A stretch of DNA of 64,000 bases from UBA6059 sp965227155 (lineage in GTDB: Bacteria > Bacteroidota > Bacteroidia > Cytophagales > Cyclobacteriaceae). The DNA is taken from positions 1,736,001-1,800,000 of the forward strand of contig OZ245731.1 in NCBI GenBank assembly GCA_965227155.1, in the 5' to 3' direction. This document shows, one piece after another, positions 58,952 through 64,000 of the stretch. The position numbers were made by a program, and so were the translations under genes. Position 1 is the stretch's first letter, and the number at the start of each line of letters is the position of its first letter. The notes beneath the pieces were generated by a model. The model made no database searches. It worked only from the letters and a program-made list of their open reading frames with translations, and was not told the DNA's origin.

Positions 58952-60515
58952 TAGGTCCGTTGTTTAATGGAATATTCACAAAAAATTCAGTGCCTTCCGA
59001 TTCCCTGGAGGTGAAACTAATTTCCCCACCCATTAATTCTATATACTTTTTTACAATATTGAGGCCCAGCCCTGTGCCTTCAATATTCATAGCATTTTTA
59101 GCACGGAAAAATCTACCAAATATATGTTTTATATCTTTTTCTGGAATACCTATACCTTGATCTTTCACGCTAATCTTTAAAAGATTAGAGGTACAGCTGG
59201 TCTGAATTGTAATTTCCTTACGCTCGCCAGAGTATTTAGAAGCATTGCTCAGCAGGTTGATGATAATATTTCTAAGCATTTGCTTATCCAGCACCAATTC
59301 ATCTTCATCGCAGCGGTTGGCATATTCGATATGCTGACCCGGCTTTAGAATGGTGCGTATACTTGACACAGCCTCTTCCACAAGATCCTGTAAATTAAAC
59401 TGGGAGTATGAAACTTCCTCCTTACCTTCCTCAAGTCTACCAAATGATAGAAAATCTGTGAGTATCTGGTTCAGGTTGTTTACCGATTGCCGGATGCGAT
59501 TGACATGCTTTTTGAGTTTGTCAACGGGGAAATTTTCTGTCTGCACATATCGATCTATCAATGAAACAGAACTCAGGATGGTAGAAAGTGGTGTGCGAAA
59601 TTCGTGGGAAGCGGTGGTTACAAAGCGGGATTTCAACTCACCCAGCTGCTTCTCTTTTTCCAGGGCATTGAGAATTTCTTGCTCCGCTCGCTTCTGCTCT
59701 GTCACATTTTTCGATACTACCATCACTTTTTTCACCGTACCATCATCTTCAGGCAGCGGTACTGCGATATTTGAAAAATGTAGCCCATACTCTTTCATTT
59801 CGTAATCAAAGAGTGTGCGCTCGCCAGAAAACACATTCTTAAGATTTTGCTTAAAATATTGTGTGGCTTCAGGTGAAAAAGCATCCTTCAGGTTTTTCCC
59901 AATCAGGTCATCTTTGGAGAAATTTATTTTGACCAGGTCCTCGCCATCCAAAAAGACAAAATTCAGATTCTGATCAAATACGCTTATCATGCCATCAGGA
60001 AAATTGCTGGCGATGGTACTGTACAAACGCTGCGATTCTCTAAGTGCTTCATTGGTTTTAGCCAAGGCCTTTGTGCGTTCCTTAACCCGGTCTTCCAACT
60101 GAGCATTGAGCTCGCGTATTTTCTTAATGTTCTGGATTTGCTGAACCCCATACCGGATAGATCGCTCAAAGCGATTAGGATCAAGGGTACCTTTCACAAT
60201 ATAATCTACTGCTCCGGCCAGCTTTGCCTGCTCATCAATTTCCAGATCATCCTGTCCGGTGAGTACGATAAACGGCTTTAAGATATTATTTTCACTGGCA
60301 AAGCGAACGAGATCCAGTCCGCTTTTTGCACCGAGCCGATAATCTATAAGGTAAACATCGTGAATATTCTTGAGGATCTCACGTTCAGCCTTTTGGTAAG
60401 ATTCGACATATTCCAGTGCGTAGGAACCTAGCGGAAACTCTTCGATGATATCCCGGGCAATAAGATAATCCTCCTCATCGTCATCTACGATTAATATTTT
60501 GAGTGGATTATTCAA
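58929..60515 (-). CDS. Histidine kinase with N-terminal receiver and PAS domain
   Basis: A 528-aa soluble kinase. The receiver (1-120, D58 in VYLIDYRLG) is followed by a coiled coil (RELNAQLEDRVKERTKALAK), a PAS domain (about 160-280), HisKA with the phospho-His in TTASHEFRTPLS, and an HATPase domain with N in LLSNASKYS and GTGLGL. The start is TTG at 60515: the receiver begins at once, and no ATG or GTG lies between the frame's upstream stop and this point. It can receive phosphate on its receiver and pass it on. It follows the single-domain regulator by 1 bp. Confidence 0.9.
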   Translation of the reverse strand: MNNPLKILIVDDDEEDYLIARDIIEEFPLGSYALEYVESYQKAEREILKNIHDVYLIDYRLGAKSGLDLVRFASENNILKPFIVLTGQDDLEIDEQAKLAGAVDYIVKGTLDPNRFERSIRYGVQQIQNIKKIRELNAQLEDRVKERTKALAKTNEALRESQRLYSTIASNFPDGMISVFDQNLNFVFLDGEDLVKINFSKDDLIGKNLKDAFSPEATQYFKQNLKNVFSGERTLFDYEMKEYGLHFSNIAVPLPEDDGTVKKVMVVSKNVTEQKRAEQEILNALEKEKQLGELKSRFVTTASHEFRTPLSTILSSVSLIDRYVQTENFPVDKLKKHVNRIRQSVNNLNQILTDFLSFGRLEEGKEEVSYSQFNLQDLVEEAVSSIRTILKPGQHIEYANRCDEDELVLDKQMLRNIIINLLSNASKYSGERKEITIQTSCTSNLLKISVKDQGIGIPEKDIKHIFGRFFRAKNAMNIEGTGLGLNIVKKYIELMGGEISFTSRESEGTEFFVNIPLNNGPNDQNSTD

Positions 60516-60516
60516 G

Positions 60517-60969
60517 TTATTGTTCGTAGGGAGGTAATTCTACAATTTCAAACCAGTACTTGCTTAAGGTGCGCATAATTTCTACCAGCGAGTCAAACGT
60601 TACCGGTTTGGTGATAAATGAATTTACGCCAAGGTTGTAGGAGCGCACAATATCTTCTTCAGCTTTTGAGGTTGTGAGTATCACAATGGGAATAAGCTTC
60701 AATTGTGGATCAGACTTAATTTCCCGCAATGCCTCGCGGCCATCTTTCTTAGGCATATTAAGATCCAGCAAGATCAGGCCTGGCTTTGGAAATGTATTCA
60801 CATCCGCAAACTCACCTCTGTTGTAGAGGTAGTCCATTAAACGCTCACCGTCTTCTACAAACTGCACCTGATTTACCAGCCTGTTTTCTTCGAGTGCATC
60901 TTTGGCTAACATGCGATCCTCAGGATCGTCTTCTGCTATTAATATTAAAACTGTATTTCTTGCGGACAT
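60517..60969 (-). CDS. Single-domain response regulator (Rcp1-like)
   Basis: A 150-aa receiver without an output domain. Acidic residues E13-D15 are in LIAEDDPED, phosphoacceptor D69 in LILLDLNMPKK, and the Lys in FITKPV. The loop NRGEFADVNTFPKPG is typical of Rcp1-like regulators that serve phytochrome- or PAS-type kinases. The ATG at 60969 (MSARNTV) starts 1 bp after the kinase stop; a TTG at 60990 would overlap it. It probably carries phosphate between the two kinases. Confidence 0.92.
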   Translation of the reverse strand: MSARNTVLILIAEDDPEDRMLAKDALEENRLVNQVQFVEDGERLMDYLYNRGEFADVNTFPKPGLILLDLNMPKKDGREALREIKSDPQLKLIPIVILTTSKAEEDIVRSYNLGVNSFITKPVTFDSLVEIMRTLSKYWFEIVELPPYEQ

Positions 60970-60970
60970 C

Positions 60971-62104
60971 TTAATTGCTTTTGTCAACAAATTGTTTGCG
61001 TGCTAAAGTTACTATAAAAGTGGCTCCTTTCCCTACCACACTTTCTGCTGTGATGGTACCCCCATGCCGGTTGGCAATTTTTTTACAAATAGCCAGCCCT
61101 ATGCCGGATCCTTCATATTTCTGGCCTTCCAACCTTTGGAAAATATGAAATATCCGATCCAGGTATTTACTGTCGAAACCAATGCCATTGTCCTGTACCT
61201 TGATCCGCAAAATTTCATCTCCCGGTGTGGATGTAAGATGCATATTGGGCTGCAGCGTTTCACACTTCACATCAATTTGAGGCGTCTCCTCTTTTTTGGA
61301 AAACTTAATGGCATTTGATATCAGGTTCTGAAAAAGCTGCCTTAATTGCGTGGGATCCCCCTCCATAGTTGGCAGGTTATCAATATGTATTTGCGCATTG
61401 CTTTTCTCAATAGCAATCTCAAGGTCAGATATAACTTCTTTTACAATTTGGTTGAGATCTACCGTTTTGAAAGGTTTTGAGCGGGTGGTAACTCTTGAAA
61501 AAGAAAGCAGATCGTTGATCAGGTTCTGCATTCTGACAGAAGCGTTGAGTACCCTTTGCAAATAATCCTTACCCTGTTCGGACAGATTATCGTATTCCTT
61601 TTTCATCAGCCTGTCTCCAAAGGCCTGAATTTTACGCAGTGGTTCCTGCAAATCATGAGAAGAGACATAGGCAAAATCCTGCAACTCGCGGTTGCTGCGT
61701 TCCAGCTCTGCAGCATATCTCCTCAGCTTTTCCTTTGATGTCTTCAGCTCAGAAATGTCCCGCACCGTACCCAGAAAGATGATTTCATCCTCAAAATCCA
61801 CTTTTGCTACACTGAGGAAAAACGGAAACTCTGTACCATCTTTTCTCTGACCTGTAACTTCCCTACCAATACCAATAATTTTAGCTTCACCAGTGTGGAG
61901 GTAGTTGTTGATGTAATTATCGTGTCGACGGGCATCAGATTTTGGCATCAGTTTGCTGACGTTGTATCCTACCAATTCCTCTTCTTTATATCCAAAAAGC
62001 TTTTCCACCGCAGGATTAATGTCCTGAATGATCCCTTTGGTATTGATAGTGATAAAACCATCAATCGCATTGTGGATAATAGCCCGTAACTTAGATTCCT
62101 TCAT
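60971..62104 (-). CDS. PAS histidine kinase, FixL-like (candidate heme oxygen sensor)
   Basis: A 377-aa soluble kinase. The PAS domain (about 5-115) follows the FixL pattern: DGFITINTKGIIQDINPAVE, then H61 in ARRHDNYINNYLHTGE, the position of FixL's heme-ligating His, and R81 in IIGIGREVTGQRKDG, the position of FixL's distal Arg. HisKA has its phospho-His in YVSSHDLQEPLRK, as in phytochrome-type kinases, and the HATPase shows N in LISNAIKFS and GSGIGLAICKK. It starts the relay operon. Heme binding is inferred by eye and needs a test. Confidence 0.9.
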   Translation of the reverse strand: MKESKLRAIIHNAIDGFITINTKGIIQDINPAVEKLFGYKEEELVGYNVSKLMPKSDARRHDNYINNYLHTGEAKIIGIGREVTGQRKDGTEFPFFLSVAKVDFEDEIIFLGTVRDISELKTSKEKLRRYAAELERSNRELQDFAYVSSHDLQEPLRKIQAFGDRLMKKEYDNLSEQGKDYLQRVLNASVRMQNLINDLLSFSRVTTRSKPFKTVDLNQIVKEVISDLEIAIEKSNAQIHIDNLPTMEGDPTQLRQLFQNLISNAIKFSKKEETPQIDVKCETLQPNMHLTSTPGDEILRIKVQDNGIGFDSKYLDRIFHIFQRLEGQKYEGSGIGLAICKKIANRHGGTITAESVVGKGATFIVTLARKQFVDKSN

Positions 62105-62171
62105 GGGTTATAAATTTGCCGCTAGCAACTTCTTGAGATCAAGAAAATCTCAATTTTGGCATAATACTAAT

Positions 62172-62200
62172 AAAAAAGCCCTTCAAATGAAGGGCTTTTT
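62172..62200. terminator. Bidirectional Rho-independent terminator
   Basis: AAAAAGCCCTTC and GAAGGGCTTTTT form a 12-bp stem with an AAAT loop and T runs on both strands. It lies just after the thiolase gene on the minus strand and upstream of the relay operon. Confidence 0.9.
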
Positions 62201-62207
62201 ATATTTC

Positions 62208-63383
62208 TTAATTCAATAATTCGTAGATGCCTGCCACACCCTGGCCACCACCCACACAAGCTGTGACCATACCGTACTTTTGTTTTCGGCGCCTCATTTC
62301 ATTGAATAATTGTACAGAGAGCTTTGCACCGGTACAGCCGAGTGGATGACCGAGGGCTACAGCACCACCGTTTACGTTTACGATCTCAGGGTTGAGATCT
62401 AGCCCTTTCATTACAGCTAGAGACTGAGCGGCAAAAGCTTCGTTCAATTCAATTTGCTCAATATCCGATAATTTCAATCCCGCCTGAGCAAGGGCCTTTG
62501 GCACTGCCTTCACGGGACCGATACCCATGATTCGGGGATCTACACCTGCGGTGGCATAAGACATCATGCGAGCGATTGGTTTCAGGTTGTACTTATTCAC
62601 CATTTTTTCAGACATCAAAAGCACAAACGCAGCACCATCCGAGGTTTGTGAGGAATTTCCTGCGGTTACCTGACCACCTGCACGGAATACCGGTCTTAGT
62701 TTAGATAATACATCCATTGAGGTATCTCCTCTTGGCCCTTCGTCTGTATCTACTACAAATTCTCTTTCTTTTTTCTTTCCATCGGCATCCACATAAGTCT
62801 CCTTTACGGTCACCGGTACAATCTCATCTTTGAATTTGCCTGCAGTGATAGCCTTGATCGCTTTTTGGTGAGAATTGTACGAAAACTCATCAGCATCCTC
62901 GCGCTTGATGTCATATTCTTTGGCCAATTCTTCAGCGGTAAGGCCCATGCCCAAATAATACTCAGGATGGTTCTGTGCAATTTTCCAGTTGAGCGCCGTT
63001 TTGTATCCCATCATGGGTACCATCGACATAGACTCTGTACCTCCCGCAATCATAATGTCGGCAGTGCCTGCGTGAATTCTGGTAGCTGCCAGGTGAATCG
63101 CTTCTACGCCAGAGCCACAATACCGGTTGATGATCATACCAGGTACTTCCAGTGGTAAGGATAGTAGGGAGATCATTCTGCCCATCTGCATGCCCTGCTC
63201 TGCTTCCGGTACGGCGTTACCAACAATCACATCATCTATTTCTTTTGGATCAAGCTCACTCACAGAGCTGGTGAGTTTATTGATTACCTCTGCTGCCAGG
63301 TCATCAGGTCTGGTAAACCTAAAGCCTCCTTTTTTGGCTTTGCCTACGGCTGATCTAAATCCTGCTACGATATATGCATCCAT
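62208..63383 (-). CDS. fadA: Acetyl-CoA C-acyltransferase (3-ketoacyl-CoA thiolase)
   Basis: A 391-aa thiolase of normal length. The acyl-accepting Cys is in NRYCGSGVEAI (near residue 90). The catalytic His is in NGGAVALGHPLGCTGAK (near 345) and the second Cys in TACVGGGQGVAGIYE (near 375). It cleaves 3-ketoacyl-CoA into acetyl-CoA and a shortened acyl-CoA in beta-oxidation. It follows the hydratase/dehydrogenase gene by 20 bp and ends at a strong terminator. Confidence 0.95.
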   Translation of the reverse strand: MDAYIVAGFRSAVGKAKKGGFRFTRPDDLAAEVINKLTSSVSELDPKEIDDVIVGNAVPEAEQGMQMGRMISLLSLPLEVPGMIINRYCGSGVEAIHLAATRIHAGTADIMIAGGTESMSMVPMMGYKTALNWKIAQNHPEYYLGMGLTAEELAKEYDIKREDADEFSYNSHQKAIKAITAGKFKDEIVPVTVKETYVDADGKKKEREFVVDTDEGPRGDTSMDVLSKLRPVFRAGGQVTAGNSSQTSDGAAFVLLMSEKMVNKYNLKPIARMMSYATAGVDPRIMGIGPVKAVPKALAQAGLKLSDIEQIELNEAFAAQSLAVMKGLDLNPEIVNVNGGAVALGHPLGCTGAKLSVQLFNEMRRRKQKYGMVTACVGGGQGVAGIYELLN

Positions 63384-63403
63384 AATTATCTCGTTTAAAT
63401 GTC

Positions 63404-64000
63404 TTAATTTCTTAATGGTTTACCCTTGAATAAAATGCTATGGATTCTCTCCAGTGTCTTTTGTTCTCCACACAGACTCAGGAAAGCTTCACGTTCCAGA
63501 TCCAATAAGTACTCCTCCGTCACTTCTGTAGGATAAGAAAGGTCGCCACCATTCATCACCCATGAAATTTTTCGGGCGATCTTCATATCATGGTCAGAGA
63601 TGTAGTGCCCAAACTTCATACCGGCTATCCCTGCTTCAAACATGGCCAGACCTGCCTGGCCCTGCACTTTGATGTCCTTGCGTTCAAGTGGCTGCACATA
63701 GCCTGCTTCGGCTAAATCAATGGCTACCTGCTTGGCATCAGCCAATAGCCTTTTCCGATTCATGGTAAAAGCATCCGTTGACCGTAAGAAATGTAGGTCT
63801 TGTGCTTCCTGCGCTGATGTGGCCACTTTGGCTGTGGCAATATTCATGAAGAATTCCTGTAGAATATTCAATTCAGGATCTCCTTTTTGATACAAATCAC
63901 CGGCACGCAATGTCATTTCCTTGGTACCGCCTCCACCGGGAATCAATCCAACACCTACTTCTACCAGACCCATGTATGTTTCGCTATGTGCCTGAATATG
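63404..64000 (-). CDS. fadB: 3-Hydroxyacyl-CoA dehydrogenase/enoyl-CoA hydratase, C-terminal part (5' end outside window)
   Basis: The last 198 codons of a larger enzyme; the reading frame continues through the right edge (SETYMGLVEVGVGLIPGGGG is internal). The VEVGVGLIPGGGGTKE segment is the crotonase active-site loop found in the FadN/FadB-type fusion of dehydrogenase and hydratase domains, with the hydratase C-terminal here. It would catalyse the hydration and oxidation steps of beta-oxidation, feeding the thiolase gene 20 bp downstream. The final helix-rich region ends in ILFKGKPLRN. The symbol could equally be fadN. Confidence 0.88.
   Translation of the reverse strand, partial: HIQAHSETYMGLVEVGVGLIPGGGGTKEMTLRAGDLYQKGDPELNILQEFFMNIATAKVATSAQEAQDLHFLRSTDAFTMNRKRLLADAKQVAIDLAEAGYVQPLERKDIKVQGQAGLAMFEAGIAGMKFGHYISDHDMKIARKISWVMNGGDLSYPTEVTEEYLLDLEREAFLSLCGEQKTLERIHSILFKGKPLRN

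Noticed and set aside
1..64000. CRISPR arrays, tRNA genes, insertion sequences or prophage
   Set aside because: No regularly spaced identical repeats, no cloverleaf-like sequence, no transposase or integrase gene was seen on either strand.

Overview
The window looks like chromosomal DNA of a Bacteroidota bacterium, probably Cytophagales-like and aerobic or microaerobic. The evidence is several TonB-dependent receptors with N-terminal carboxypeptidase-regulatory-like domains, an HmuY-type lipoprotein, DUF5916, DUF4625, DUF6090 and DUF6607-type proteins, LytTR and 7TM-DISM signalling proteins, Bacteroidota-style lipoboxes and few clear Shine-Dalgarno sites. I see no tRNA, rRNA, CRISPR array, integrase or insertion sequence. 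Most operons lie on the minus strand and are tightly packed, with many ATGA, TGATG and TAATG junctions.

Layout. 1-5157 (-): sulfur operon with a Psr/Phs-type molybdoenzyme (catalytic, FeS and NrfD-like subunits), two half-size YeeE/YedE transporters and a rhodanese-like protein. 5289-5764 (-): a 108-aa protein and a 50-aa Cys-rich protein behind a palindromic operator. 5952-8723 (+): RidA and a DUF5916 outer-membrane protein. 8724-9226: REP-like repeats. 9227-10994: a membrane protein and a VapC-type toxin-antitoxin pair. 11135-22631 (-): nine genes that look like an uptake and processing operon for a hydrophobic ester or carboxylate (symporter, two exported alpha/beta hydrolases, TonB receptor, lipoprotein, porin-like barrel, SDR, an odd KAS III, acyl-CoA ligase), next to a LytTR regulator and a divergent histidine kinase. 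25500-31290: an AT-rich restriction-modification island with a divergent two-gene unit (43-aa protein plus TOPRIM protein). 31378-37268 (-): a hemerythrin/RIC-like protein and a heme-uptake operon. 37594-38306: toxin-antitoxin remnants. 38354-41625: a pseudo-receiver LuxR regulator and a TonB receptor. 41874-42874: DUF3817 and CBS proteins. 42885-53554 (-): a zinc-starvation cluster. 53624-57896 (+): DUF6090, an M14 peptidase, a lipoprotein RidA and YccF. 57893-62104 (-): a four-gene phosphorelay reminiscent of FixL-FixJ-FixK. 62208-64000 (-): fatty-acid beta-oxidation genes fadA and partial fadB/fadN.

The strongest system-level signal is the zinc cluster. Four consecutive transcription units each start just downstream of a palindrome of the form TGCAACnnnGTTGCA. 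They encode a Fur-family (Zur-like) regulator with a ZnuD-like receptor, a His-rich DUF4625 lipoprotein, an ABC-2/DUF3526 transporter with a CFFCG-motif exported protein, and MerC-like, His-rich lipoprotein, COG0523 GTPase and DUF1826 proteins. A second regulon is suggested by three TTTAGACTAAWTCTAAA-like palindromes beside the start codons of the heme receptor, the pseudo-receiver regulator and the Cys-rich protein; the regulator may be DtxR-like and iron-responsive. A third point of interest is the nine-gene ester/lipid operon, whose KAS III keeps the active-site Cys but lacks the usual His and Asn.
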